A stretch of 64,000 nt of DNA from Microthyrium microscopicum (GCA_010405405.1 MU004232.1:2127481-2191480); one strand, 5' to 3'; shown: positions 1-10,876, numbered from the stretch's first letter. A program made the numbers and translations. Notes: generated by a model not told the origin, from the sequence alone.

Positions 1-990
1 GCGTGCGATCGACAGCCGAGCGAATCAAACCACTTGTGGATATTCCTTTGCTCGGATCCTCGAGACACCGAAAAGTGTCATAAACAACATCTAAGCGCGG
101 CGAACAATCATTCAAATGGAGAAGAATTTTACAAGTAGATATTAGGCTAACTTTGAGTGGAATTCGATTAATCAACCAGTCTTAAAACTCCGGGCATTTA
201 CTGATTTAGCGGCGATCTAGTTCTTTGGGTTCCTATTGTCCCTAAAATGAACAAGGTACCAATTTTTAATTGGCTGAATGGATAGTTCCAACTACAGTCA
301 TAATGGACCACAAAATTGGTGGCGCACTCCCATCAAACCTATGCTCCTTTTGCCATCAAAGGTGTTGGAGTTTTTATGACTTCCTAGGTTCAAAACGAAG
401 TCACAGCACCATTCTTCTATTCATGGTAATATTCCGTAATTGTGGTCAACTCGACAAGGCCCAACCGCATGACAAATTAACTGGCGTTCTCCCATCAACT
501 TCGCTGGCTCCCATGAACGCTTCTAATTGAGAGGTGTTATATTTTCCTTTGAATTTAACAGAACTCCCGAGTCCAAACGCCCTATATGGTATATAAAACA
601 CCCGATACCAGAGCGTGTGGGATTTATCGAAGTCGGTGGGGGCATGCCAAATATTTTGTCTATCAGTTAAATGCCATTTGTCTCGCTCACATGCTCGTAT
701 GTTTTTAACTCACTCATTCTTGTCAATATGAACAATAGCTTCCTAGCACTGAGTAGCAAAATACCGTGTTGTACAGGCGAAAGCCCTGAAAAATCAAGTC
801 TATCTGTGAATATGGTAATGGAATGTAAGAGTAGGAGCTTCTACTCAAGTGTTCTACATGATAGTTCTTAAAAGGCGTGATAACCAGCTGCTTATGGTAC
901 TATTTCACACTGCCAACTGGATTAAAAAATTGTGAGCATTAAATTTACAATGCGAGGGATGACACATTTGATTATAGGACAAGTAAAAGC
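1..990. other. intergenic, no gene supported
   Basis: I see no convincing gene here. A TATA-like stretch lies near 589-597, and a 66-codon ATG frame begins at 671, but it has no recognisable domain or intron structure. Confidence 0.5.
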
Positions 991-997
991 AAAAAAA
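991..997 (-). terminator. Pol III T-run terminator of the 1003-1111 tRNA locus
   Basis: Seven consecutive A on the plus strand read as T7 on the minus strand. They lie 5 nt beyond the 3' end of the tRNA-like gene, which is where a Pol III terminator is expected. Confidence 0.7.
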
Positions 998-1002
998 GAT
1001 GA

Positions 1003-1111
1003 TGGAGCTGGCGAAATTCGAACCCGCAGTACCACTGGCCTGGGAGCAGCAGGGAAAAGGATTCAGCGTCAGCCAATGTCCTGGGCGTGTTACCAATTAC
1101 ACTACAACCCC
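1003..1111 (-). tRNA. tRNA-like gene, probably intron-containing, isotype unassigned
   Basis: On the minus strand the ends form a seven-pair acceptor stem (GGGGTTG with CAGCTCC, one G-U pair) followed by discriminator A. A D-arm (GTGT/ACAC) contains a good A box. The T arm is GCGGG-TTCGAAT-TTCGC, and a T7 terminator follows. The central part is about 58 nt where a mature class I tRNA would have about 22, so an intron of roughly 35 nt is likely. I could not fold one unambiguous anticodon stem: an ATTGG/CCAGT pairing would put GAC in the loop, but it leaves nine extra bases after the D arm. It is either an intron-bearing tRNA or a degenerate copy. Confidence 0.6.
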
Positions 1112-1581
1112 TTAGATTTTTGACTCAAAATTAGGGAGAAAGGACATATGACAGAGCTCGCAAAAAAATCTGGCCAGAGTGACTATAATCATTTGCTAGA
1201 ATACAAGTATCTACAATCTCATCCAATTTGAACTGTTCACTTTCCCTCGATGACTGTGCTTAACGAACGGAGCAAGACGCGGCGACGGCCACGGGGGAGC
1301 GACTACAAGTTTCTAGTGTTCTTGACTGCGATGATAGTGAAACCAATAAACCGTTTCTCCCTATGCTTTCACTGTATCAATGATGCCACGGGGCAATGTG
1401 ATTTTCGTGAACAGCAGTGAAATTGCTGTAGAGTAGTATAAAGGTTCAATTAATCCTCTGCTATTGATCTTCCGGACGTCCAGATCCAACAAACACAATT
1501 TACAAAGTCTTTGACAACTCCATCACCAGAGTTCTTCAACAAGATACAATACCTGTCTACTCTTCTTCCAAACTCACCAAA
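1112..1581. promoter_or_regulatory. upstream region of the 1582 gene, TATA box at 1437-1442
   Basis: No gene is visible between the tRNA and the next start codon. TATAAA at 1437-1442 lies about 140 bp upstream of the ATG at 1582, and the downstream stretch is CA- and CT-rich like fungal 5' leaders. Promoter function is inferred. Confidence 0.45.
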
Positions 1582-2121
1582 ATGCATCTCGGCAACATCT
1601 TGTCAATTGCTTTCGGACTTGTCGGAGTCTCAGTCGGTATCGTCTTGCCAACTCAGCCCAAGTCGGTCTCGATTGCAGACATTGCCGAAAGCTCCATCAT
1701 TCGTCGGAATACTACTAGCACCGCTGATAGATACGTGGTTCGCTGCAACGAGAACAATCTGAACAACGATGGCATTGTCGGCTGCTTGAGATTGCTCAGC
1801 GACGTTAACACGAGAATGAGGGGACAACAGTGCTTTGCCACTGGAAGCGGAAAACCTGGTAAGAATGGCACTGACTAGACAATGGATCTTTGCTTACATA
1901 TTTTAGGCGCCGGTACTTTCTGTCAAATCGAGGGTGCTTACGTCTCTGGGCGTGGATGGTCTGACAACGGCGGACCTGGAACAACAGTGGCTCTATGTAA
2001 TGATGTCGCAAACGCAATGACTCATATCATTGACAAGTGTGGAAACAAAGGCGGTTCAAATGGTGTCTTCCAAACTGATCACAACGATCTCGTGGTTCAC
2101 ATTTCGGATCACTGGGTTTAG
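1582..2121 (+). CDS. small secreted cysteine-containing protein, possibly KP4-like fold
   Basis: The model has two exons, 1582-1858 and 1907-2121, with a 48-bp GT-AG intron, and encodes 163 residues. The first 19 or so residues form a hydrophobic signal peptide (MHLGNILSIAFGLVGVSVG), so the product should be secreted. The mature part has six cysteines and is Gly/Asn-rich. Its second half (FCQIEGAYVSG, then LCNDVANA, DKCGNKGG and DLVVHI) resembles the layout of KP4-type killer-toxin-like proteins found in many fungi, but the match is by eye and weak. It may equally be an unrelated effector-like protein. A TATA box lies about 140 bp upstream. The gene appears whole. It starts a run of three genes for secreted proteins. 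Confidence 0.65.
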
Positions 2122-2903
2122 AAGAATTACTTCATGACATCCGAGGAACTATATGATCAGGGCGGCGAGGTTCAAGGGGAAAGATACTGAAAAGATGGGC
2201 AGAAACCTTCAGACTCTACACATCTACCAGATGGGTGAAGATATCTAGCAGCAGAGTAGTAATGTTGACTTATAGCTTACACTTACTCAAACGTTCCTTA
2301 CATCGTGCCATTTTGTTGATAGCTTTATGCTCGCTGCTCCTTATGGTTGATTGAAATTGTGCGCAAGTTGTTGTTTCGTGTTAATCAGACACCACGCGAC
2401 GTGAGACGAAAATAGGGAAACCTGAGGAGAAACCAAAGTACAGATCTCACAGGTTGGTAGTTCTATAGAGAAGTGGTCTGCACTAAGTACGAACTCACTC
2501 TGTAACTCCAAGTCGCTAAAAAAAGACAATTACGCCTACAAGATCGAACGGTTTCGGCTAATTCAGGAGTTTTAAAACTTGAATATATATCTATGTTGCT
2601 AGTGAGGATTTAAGACTAGGATTAACACTCAATCTATACAACAAACCCCTGAAGATAATCTAGTTCTTTAAGAAACTAACGCCCTACAGCAAACCTTCCA
2701 GAGTCTGAGCACTGATTTAATTTTCACAATGTCTGTCATTGGCTATTGTCAAATGTCTTTAGTGCCATGGGCAGCAATTTATTCATGTCGTAAGCATTGA
2801 TAGAAAGCGAGACCATTAAAGTATAGACTACATCGTCTACCGTACTGGTGAAGCAATCGTTTCTTCTCACAACTTTGCGCGACGTCGACTCAAATTCAGC
2901 ACA
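2122..2903. other. intergenic, nothing recognised
   Basis: This holds the 3' flank of the small secreted protein gene and the promoter of the phosphatase-like gene. No coding frame, RNA or repeat could be supported. Confidence 0.5.
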
Positions 2904-4073
2904 ATGAGGTTTGCGCTTGTCTCGCTGTTCTTACAGCTGAACCTGGTGTCGGCGGCCTATTGGAAGTTTAGCACTGACAAGCTGGGACTATTTGTCCAGG
3001 AATATCCTTCAGTCAATGCCAATCCGCCAGATTTTGTACGTCCCTGAAGCGCGACGAGTTAGGCAATTATCCAAACTAACTTGTGCAGGCCGATGACTAT
3101 CTAGGCTTGCTAAAACGATCCTACGAAACTGATCAGATACACGACCCGACATCCTCGACTGCGGAGTGGGATCGATTTGCCTACTACGTCCAGCACCTCA
3201 ACCAGATTAGTGGTTCATCCGAACAATACAAAGTCTTATATCTGGGTCGTCATGGCGAAGGCTATCATAATATCGCGCCAAAGTTGTTTGACCAGGAATG
3301 TTTTAGAGTAAGGATTACATATGGAGTCCACACCCATACATATTAACCATGAACAGTGCTACTGGCAGACACAAGAAGGCAGCGGCAATATCACTTGGGC
3401 AGATGCATCTCTGACCCTGACTGGCGTTCAGCAAGCAGAACGCGCTCGCGACTTCTGGACTACAGCAACGGATATGGACAAAATCCCGGCCCCAGAAAAG
3501 TTCTATTCCAGTTCACTTGCAAGATGTTTGCAAACGTCCAACATCACATTTGCCGGTTTGCCAGCACTAGGGAGCAAAAAGATAATTGTGGATGAAGTGA
3601 GTGTTCTTGACAATCATATAACCTTGGTGCGCCATAACTAACTCGATTACCAGCGAATTCGTGAAATCATGGACGGTTGCAGTTGTAACTGGAGAAGAGC
3701 GAAAAGCGAATTACAACCTCTGTTTCCCCTTCACTCATATCCAGCTGATATGCCAGAACAGGATGCGATGTATAAGCCAGGCATGTCAGAGTCAGAACAA
3801 GCTTTCACAGTTCGAGTGACAGACTTTTTGAACTCTGTTTGGCAAAGTTCGGAGACATATGTGTCAGTCACTGCGCATGCGGGGACAATTCATGCTATTC
3901 TGCGTATCGCTGGTCATCCCAATCCTAACTTCCCGATGGCGACCGGTCAAGTCATCCCGATTTTGGTCAAAGGGAGCAAAGTGGAGGGTGCTCGGCCAGT
4001 TGTGAATGCTGCAGGACCAACACCACTACGTGCTTGCCAACGGTCATGCGGTCCTTCAAAATTACGGCGTTGA
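2904..4073 (+). CDS. secreted histidine-phosphatase-superfamily (phosphoglycerate mutase-like) protein
   Basis: Four exons (2904-3035, 3089-3307, 3357-3596, 3654-4073) join in frame to 336 residues. A signal peptide (MRFALVSLFLQLNLVSA) suggests secretion or entry into the endomembrane system. The family signature RHGEGYHN carries the phosphorylated histidine, SSLARCLQT supplies the second phosphate-binding arginine, and SVTAHAGTIHA contains the second histidine. The region IVDERIREIMDG keeps the Arg-Glu pair of the family. The segment after it, where relatives usually have a His-Thr-Cys-Asp motif, reads GCSCNWRR, so substrate use may differ. The substrate is unknown and true glycolytic mutase activity is unlikely. 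The alternative is an acid-phosphatase-like enzyme of the same clan. Confidence 0.85.
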
Positions 4074-4974
4074 ATGATCGCGATGTGGTTCTTTCAGGAG
4101 CAATTCGATACATAGGATAGTAACATAGCTCCAAATAATTTAATGACAGGCGTCTTGTTAGCTGCTTGAAAACAAAATGTTGAAATCAGGTCAAGGAAAG
4201 AAGTAATTGCACTGCAACCTTCATAATGACACAGGCTTGACAGGCGGTTCAATCGTGGCGAACTTTAATTTTTTCTAAAAAGAAGACTAAGAAAAGGAAC
4301 ATTTTGCAAAACGTTCTGATTCGCAGCCAGCGAGCTGTTCAAGTGGGTCTAATCTTGTTTAGTTGGTTTCTCCCGAACCAACCATGCGGTCTGGTTCCAT
4401 TCCTCGACTCGAGATGTGTTGATCCCTCGACCAAACCTCCCACCTGATTTGGACTTGGATGCTACACTCCCTGAATCGAGCACTCCAAGTAGTACACCTT
4501 CCCACTATTTCTGGTTGGTCAATTTGGCGGCTCGTCATCAGGGGCGTTAAGGCAGATCTCCCGCCTGGCGAATCCGCGAATGTCATCTTGCAATTACCCC
4601 TGTTGGGATCTACCTCGATTGGGCAGGTTCATAACCTTATATCAATAGACATGAGTAGAGAATCGCGCAACATTATGCCTAGCATCTGGGAACTTGTCTT
4701 GAAACTAAAAAGACAGTCATCATGCACGGGACTCCATTGGACAATCACCCGCCTATTTCGAAATAACGCGTGGCTGAATGTAGGCATTTGGCGTGTCTTA
4801 TCTGGTCATTCAGAGATTTGGGAAGCTCCATTGTGTATCCTAGGTGTGGTAGCATTCCAGGTCTCCGGTCGAATAGGCTCCTCATCGAATTATGATTGTC
4901 AAGTTTAAATACAAGCTTCTCCGGCTTGATTGAACAAAAGAGCTGGTCAGAAGTTGGATTTACAAACATCAAAG
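4074..4974. other. intergenic, nothing recognised
   Basis: A 149-codon open stretch at 4459-4908 has no recognisable domain, signal peptide or intron signals and is not called a gene. The rest holds presumed promoter sequence for the carboxypeptidase gene. Confidence 0.5.
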
Positions 4975-6635
4975 ATGCTGCTTCAAAACACACTGTACAG
5001 CGTGCTGCTCTCCCTTCTGGTCAGCAATGGAGTGCTTGCTTCCCCTTTTGGCCGTTTTGGCGATATCAACCGGAGACCAAAAGGTGGACCATCAAAAGTG
5101 AAACAATTGCTAGAAAGGGAGCCACAAGCTAAGCAACAGTCGACACAATTCAAATACCTTAGCAATGCAACTTCTGGTATGTTGAGACACATTGATTAAC
5201 CCATTGAGACTAACAACGATCAGCTTTTCAAGTAAAATCTATGCCGGACTTTTCATTTGATATTGGCGAAATGTATTCTGGTCTCATACCAGTTAAATCT
5301 GGTGACACTTCCAAGGAGGTTTTCTTCGTGTTCCAGCCAAATGTCGTGAATCCCAACGACAAGACATTAACGATTTGGCTGAATGGAGGGCCGGGATGTT
5401 CATCACTTGAGGGATTCTTTCAAGAAAATGGAAGATTCGTCTGGCCACCAGGATACGACGCTCCATTTGAGAACCCTTATGCATGGACAAATCTGACCAA
5501 CATGCTCTGGGTTGAGCACCCAATAGGTGTTGGTTTCAACAAAGGTAAATATGCTCTTTCTTTTGCTTGACCTTACACTGACATCTATAGGAACACCTAC
5601 TGCTACTACTGAAGAGCAAGTTTCTTCTGATTTCGTAGGATTTCTCAAGAATTTTGAAACCACTTTTGGAATCGAAAACTACAAGATTTATGTTACTGGT
5701 GAAAGTTATGCTGGAAGATATGTGCCATATGTCTCCGCAGCAGTCCTCAATCAAAAGGACAAGAATTACTTTGATCTTGGAGGTATGGTCAAGACGAGAA
5801 TGTTTTATGCGACCACTGAGCTAATTCTTGTAATATAGGCTCAATGATGTATGATCCTTGTATAGGACAGTATGATACAGTTCAAGAAGACACTGTAGTA
5901 GTTCCTTTCATCAAGGCAAATCAGCAGTTCTTTCCGTTCTCAGCATCGCAAATGTCTTCGTTGGAGAAATCCCACAAGAGTTGCGGCTATGACACATATA
6001 TCGATACCTACCTGCAATTCCCACCACCAAAGAAGCAACCAGCAATTGCAGCTTCAAAAAGTGGTTGCGGACTGTTCAATACAGCTTATAACGAAATCAG
6101 CAACATCAACGAATGCTTCAATGTCTATGATGTTAATCAAACATGTCCAACACCAGTCGATCAGCTAGGTGACAACCCATACTTCAATCGGGCAGATGTC
6201 AAGGCCGCTTTCCATGCTCCGTCAACTACAACATGGACAGAGTGTTCTAACAACAATGTCTTTGTTGGCGGATATGGCCGAGGCCCAGAAGGAGAAGGAG
6301 ATCTTTCCGCTGATTCGATTCAGAAAGTGCTTCCCCAAGTTCTAGAGGCTACTAACCGCGTTATTGTCGGTAACGGAGACTACGATATGATCATCATTAC
6401 GAACGGAACATTGCTGGCTATTCAAAACATGACATGGAATGGAGATCTTGGATTCCAGAGCAAACCTGCAACACCAGTTCTGCTCCCCGATGGATCGTCA
6501 GGTGGAGTTCAGCATCAAGAAAGAGGTCTTCTATGGACAGAAAGCTTCAAAACCGGTCATATGGGTCCAGAATACGCACCATATATTGCATACAAGCAAG
6601 TACAGTGGCTGTTGGGTCAAATTGACACACTTTGA
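4975..6635 (+). CDS. secreted serine carboxypeptidase, peptidase family S10
   Basis: Four exons (4975-5176, 5224-5544, 5591-5782, 5839-6635) give 503 residues, the usual size for fungal S10 enzymes. The first 22 or so residues are a signal peptide ending near GVLA. Family landmarks appear in order: WLNGGPGCSS (oxyanion region), GESYAGRY with the nucleophilic Ser near residue 213, GNGDYDM with the catalytic Asp near 420, and TGHMGP with the catalytic His near 478. The enzyme should remove C-terminal amino acids from peptides outside the cell or in the vacuole. The presence of NGT/NMT sequons fits a secreted glycoprotein. The start was chosen because the signal peptide begins there; longer in-frame extension has no ATG. 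Confidence 0.93.
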
Positions 6636-7009
6636 GGTGTGGGTACACATTATGCTGACGTTTGCATGTATGGATTAAAGAAGCGAAACAGTCTACGGCT
6701 AAATAGCCAGATCTAATTATAATATTCTCCTCGACCATTGATTTCGCTTGAAGAGATGTAACCAGCTAACAAGGCTGAAAATGAGCTTGGCAAGGCTGAA
6801 GTGGGTCCCTTACCTAGGCAGCTGCGGGGATCGCTGCTGCCAAACAGCTTGCCTCTTGCTCTCCAAAGTCTAAAGCAGGTCTGTAGCTTCATACTTCTAC
6901 AACTATTCTCAATTCTGCTATCTCCATATACCCCAATTCTGGTCGCGCGTTTTGCATTTCTTTCCTTTGTAGTTGTCCAAGCCACCGCTATTTGAATACT
7001 TCCCTAGCC
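6636..7009. other. intergenic, promoter region of ULA1 homologue
   Basis: No gene is visible. The last 100 bases are pyrimidine-rich, as expected for a 5' leader. Confidence 0.45.
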
Positions 7010-8764
7010 ATGACTACCACGCCTCCCGTCCTTCAAGGACCCACTGCCAAAGAGAAGAAGTACGACCGACAGCTCCGTCTCTGGGCAGCAAGCGGCCAAG
7101 CGGCTCTGGAAGATGCACATCTACTGCTCATAAACTCTGGCCCTGGAGTTATTGGTGTCGAAGCGCTCAAAAATCTGGTTCTGCCAGGTATGGGACATTT
7201 CACTATACTTGATTCAGCTGTTGTGGAAGAGAAAGATCTGGGTGTCAATTTCTTCTTAGACGAGCAAAGTCTGGGAAAGTCTCGCGCCCAAGAAACTTGC
7301 AAGTCTTTGCAAGAGCTTAATCCTGATGTTCAGGTTGATTTCAACTCCCAGGTACTGATTGAGTACCCAACTCAGTGATGTTTGCTAACCAGGTAGACTG
7401 CCAGCAAATTCCTAAGCAAACCTGATGCGCTTCAACCATTCTCCATCATCCTCGTCGCGTCGCCTCTCGAGTCCAAACTCCTCTCCCAGCTATCAGAACA
7501 TTGCGATTCGTCTGGCGTGCCTCTATTCTACATGCATTCAGTTGGATTTTACGTACATTTCTCAATACAGCTTCCACATGCTTTCCCAATCGTCGATACT
7601 CATCCTGACCCTGTTACAACAACCGATCTACGACTCCTTAAACCCTGGCCTTACTTGATCGAATATGCGCAAAACAAAACGAAGGGCTTAGATGCGATGG
7701 ATCATCACGACCACGGACACGTGCCATACCTTCTGCTACTACTACACTACCTGGGCGATTGGCAGAAGAGTCATGATGGTAAATCTCCTGCAAACTATCA
7801 AGAGAAGAATGAGTTCAAGAAGTTGGTGAACAGCGCAATGCGGCGTAACAATCCAGAAGGAGGCGAAGAGAATTATGAGCAAGCTGTAGCGGCGGTGCTC
7901 AAGAATCTGAACGAACCAACCCCAAACTCCTCAGTGAAGGGGGTATTTCAAGCGGAGGAGTGTGCAAATCTCAGCGCTCAGTCCGCCAACTTTTGGGTCA
8001 TCGCACATGCAATCTCAACATTCTACACGAAAAATGGAGTGCTTCCTCTACCCGGTGCTGTACCTGACATGAAAGCCCGATCCTCGGACTACATCGAATT
8101 GCAGAATGTCTACAAATCAAAAGCTCGACAGGATATTGCCGAAGTCTTTAAAGAAGTGCAATCGCTAGAGATCAAGCTTGGCCGCACCAAGCAGATCGAG
8201 AGTAGTGAGGTTGAGGCATTCTGCAAGAACGCAGCGCACATCAAACTTATCAGAGGAAGCCCGTTACACATTTCAGCTGCCAGTACCACACTGGACTGGT
8301 CAGACAAAGCGTCTTCCGCAGCCATGTTGTTAACAGACGAAACCTCTCACTTCCTGCTATATGTGGCATTCTTAGCATATGACAAGCTGTATGACGAGAA
8401 GCAAATCGCACCTGGCATTGAAGCAATCAAAGAAGATGCCACAATTATGACGAAATATGCCAACTCTATCATTGGCGATCTTCTCAGCCAGGCTGGTAAG
8501 AAAAGCAGTGAAGACGTGGAAAAGGCCAAGACTCGGGTTGGAAAGCTATGCGCCGAGCTGTAAGTTGAGATTGCCTCGATTGAATATCAACTAATACATT
8601 GTAGTGCCAGAGCCGGTGGAGGCGAACTACACAACATATCGTCCCTGGGAGGTGGCCTCATTGCCCAGGAGGTTATCAAAGTGGTAACCAAGCAGTATGT
8701 GCCGGTTGACAATATCTGCTTGTTTGATGGTATCAACAGTACCAGTAGCGTGTTGCGCTTGTAG
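7010..8764 (+). CDS. ULA1: NEDD8-activating enzyme E1 regulatory subunit (APP-BP1/Ula1 homologue)
   Basis: Three exons (7010-7351, 7397-8559, 8605-8764) encode 554 residues. The N-terminus KKYDRQLRLWAASGQAALE followed by a Rossmann-like LLINSGPGVIGVEALKNL is the characteristic start of the adenylation-fold regulatory subunit. The C-terminus (RAGGGELHNISSLGGGLIAQEVIK, split by an intron after the preceding Leu) is the matching end of the ThiF-like fold. Known role: it pairs with Uba3 to activate NEDD8/Rub1 for cullin modification, in the nucleus and cytosol. The absence of a catalytic-cysteine domain is normal for this subunit. The start ATG lies just before the conserved block; only a non-ATG extension is possible upstream. 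Confidence 0.93.
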
Positions 8765-8960
8765 AGCAATAGCACCGCTAAAGACGAAACGACTAACGAG
8801 GAATTGATGGATGAGGGATGTGAAAAAGAGATGAGAAAGCTCTCTGTCATCACACTGATTGTTTGATTTTCAGCGTCATAGATACATGAGTATCCAGGCT
8901 CTATACACCGTAATGCAATGCAGTCATTGTATTATTCAGCACAGTCTCGTATGCTTTTCC

Positions 8961-9743
8961 TCATTGAAACTCCCCGAATTCTCCATCATCAAAACCCAAT
9001 TCTTCCGCCGTCATCTGTCCGGAAGCCTTCGTTTCCGGCGGAGGTGCTAACACCGGCACAGAGCCACTTGCTCCTCTTTTGTGGCCTGAAGGTCCTCCTG
9101 GCGGAGGCGCAATAGCAAACGGATTCCCTCCAGCACTCAGACTATCCTCAGCACCAGCAGCGCTCTTTCTGCCTTTACCGCCAATCTTGATAGTGATCAT
9201 CTCGCCATCCTTCAGACTGAGATCGCGCTTGGCCTCCGTCTCAGCCTTCTTTGCCTCAGCCGCCTTGACGCTGGCAGTCTTGCCTCCAGGAGCTTCAAAG
9301 CCCAAGACTCTCCGCACATCCTGTAGCGCTATGCTAAAGTCAAACGCATCCGGTCGCTGCTCATACCCAAGTCCAAGCGTTGCCTTCATCCCGCCCTCGC
9401 CTACCACGCGAATGGCAAAGAAACGGCTACTATCAGTAGCTTGTTCCACCACACTAGCATGGTTGTACGGCGCAGCAGCAAAGAGCTCGCCCGAGGACGC
9501 ATCTTCCAGCAGTATCGTAGCGCTCACGCTTTCGCCATCGCCCTTTGGTATCGCCGTCTCGACCAGCCGCAGACGGGCGGTGAATATGTGGTCTGCTGGA
9601 TTGGTGGTCCAGTTTGCGGCGGTCAGGTAGCGCGGGGCGGAGGGGGGAGGGATGCGGTAGATGTGGACAGCTGGTGCGAGGTAGAGGACGCGTTGGATTG
9701 CGTCGGCGGGGAGGGCGGCGTTGGTGATGGGATCAACGTTCAT
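8961..9743 (-). CDS. NECAP-type adaptin-ear-binding coat-associated protein
   Basis: This is a single exon of 260 residues. The start is the only in-frame ATG before the conserved block AIQRVLYLAPAVHIYRIPP, which opens the NECAP PHear domain (about residues 1-160, including a DRSSRFFAIRV-like segment near residue 105 and GLGYEQRPDAFDF). The C-terminal third is basic, then Pro/Gly-rich, and ends with an acidic aromatic tail (FDDGEFGEFQ) typical of adaptor-binding proteins. Known role: accessory factor of AP-2/clathrin-mediated endocytosis at the plasma membrane. It is transcribed convergently with the ULA1 homologue, about 200 bp away. Confidence 0.9.
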   Translation of the reverse strand: MNVDPITNAALPADAIQRVLYLAPAVHIYRIPPPSAPRYLTAANWTTNPADHIFTARLRLVETAIPKGDGESVSATILLEDASSGELFAAAPYNHASVVEQATDSSRFFAIRVVGEGGMKATLGLGYEQRPDAFDFSIALQDVRRVLGFEAPGGKTASVKAAEAKKAETEAKRDLSLKDGEMITIKIGGKGRKSAAGAEDSLSAGGNPFAIAPPPGGPSGHKRGASGSVPVLAPPPETKASGQMTAEELGFDDGEFGEFQ

Positions 9744-10030
9744 GGCGAAGGGAGAATATTGGGAGACGGCGGGAAGAGTCTGGTATTTAGGGTGGAGATG
9801 GACGGGAGTGGGAGGATTTGGTTGCAAGTCGTGGGGTTTAATGCGGGCTAGACGGCATCAAGCTTTGGGAGTGTTGGAGCTCCAAAGTCAGCTTGTGCCT
9901 GGCGGTACACAGCACCGTGACAGGTACGCAAAGCTTACAGGTAGAGCTTTTGACGGAGCTTCCATTGTCGGTGTTGACCTTTTTTGCCAAACGGTTGCAA
10001 TCAGACTGTTGGTTATTGGTACAAGAAATC

Positions 10031-10219
10031 TTATTCATCGTCGTCCAAAGGATTTCCTAAGTCAAGGTCGTTGGCTGGCGTGTCGGGCTTCTCTTGAACA
10101 GCAGAAAAATGACCGATGGTGAGAAGCATGCCGGTTGAGAATAGACCAAAGATTGCGATTAGGAAGGTCTTGTCCCAGACGCTCGAAGTTGGCCTCGAGC
10201 CTGTTGTCGAGTCGGACAT
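10031..10219 (-). CDS. 62-residue single-TM protein, function unknown
   Basis: This is a short uninterrupted frame with ATG start. A polar N-terminus precedes one clear transmembrane segment (about residues 19-40, FLIAIFGLFSTGMLLTIG), followed by a charged, acidic C-terminus (NPLDDDE). The hydrophobic segment bracketed by polar ends, the position 0.3 kb from the NECAP gene and the lack of competing frames argue for a real microprotein. I do not recognise a family. It could be a small mitochondrial or ER membrane subunit. Confidence 0.6.
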   Translation of the reverse strand: MSDSTTGSRPTSSVWDKTFLIAIFGLFSTGMLLTIGHFSAVQEKPDTPANDLDLGNPLDDDE

Positions 10220-10767
10220 GATGAGTTAGGTTGGGAGGACTTGGAGAGGAAACAATTGAAGAGAGTGCAGGCTCACGCGACCAATTTTTTTTCCAGGAAT
10301 CCAGATGGAGGCTTGTAGCTGACTCCTGAGCAACCTGTCAAAACCTCCGGCCTCCACCTTTCGAACAATACAACTTGAAAAAAGAAAACATGGTTGGAAT
10401 CAATGTCTTCTCTCTGGCTATCAGACACGGCGAAAAATCCCATAACTTGATGAGGAGATTGAGCAGAGATTATAACTATAAACTTCGAGACAAATTTGAA
10501 ATCCAGAGTCGACCAGTTTTGAATCATGAAATGTTCAATTGTGATAGCCTTTGATTGCGCTGGTTCTATTTACTCTAGCTTCTGGTAGGGTGCTTTCAGA
10601 ACAGTCTGCTTTCGCTCTTCATTCCCATCAATGTTTGAGGCGTAGCAAATTTCTGAACGTACGATTGCTGTAGGGTATGATCCCAAAATGGCGAGAAAGA
10701 CAATAGAAAACGGTCACAAAGTCTGTATTATATATATTCGGTCGGCTGAATTGTGACCGAAACTTAA
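10220..10767. other. intergenic, nothing recognised
   Basis: This holds the promoter side of the minus-strand microprotein gene and the 5' flank of the tRNA. No coding frame is supported. Confidence 0.45.
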
Positions 10768-10858
10768 GGCGCTTTGGCTGAGTGGTTATAGCGATAGACT
10801 AGAACTTATTATTCATCTATTTCCTTCGGGAGCGCAGGTTCAAATCCTGCAGGCGTCG
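10768..10858 (+). tRNA. tRNA-Ser, anticodon AGA, with a 10-nt intron
   Basis: The acceptor stem is GGCGCTT with AGGCGTC, followed by discriminator G (serine identity). The D arm is GCT/AGC, the anticodon stem ATAGA/TCTAT, and the T arm GCAGG-TTCAAAT-CCTGC. A long variable arm (TCC-TTC-GGG-type hairpin) makes it a class II tRNA. The anticodon AGA is at 10801-10803, and the ten extra bases at 10805-10814, one base 3' of the anticodon, sit at the canonical intron position. A T6 run follows downstream. The fold is strong; Leu is excluded by the discriminator and anticodon. Confidence 0.9.
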
Positions 10859-10870
10859 GCGCAATGTTTC

Positions 10871-10876
10871 TTTTTT
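10871..10876 (+). terminator. Pol III terminator of tRNA-Ser
   Basis: Six T residues lie 12 bp after the tRNA 3' end on the same strand. Confidence 0.7.

Noticed and set aside
671-871. 66-codon ATG frame preceded by a TATA-like stretch
   Set aside because: Composition is not coding-like, there is no domain, and the frame is short enough to occur by chance.
4459-4908. 149-codon open stretch on the plus strand
   Set aside because: No domain, signal peptide or splice context. It lies in the promoter area of the carboxypeptidase gene.
9079-9630. 183-codon open stretch opposite the NECAP gene
   Set aside because: It is an antisense shadow of a GC-rich coding region whose other strand encodes a recognisable NECAP protein.
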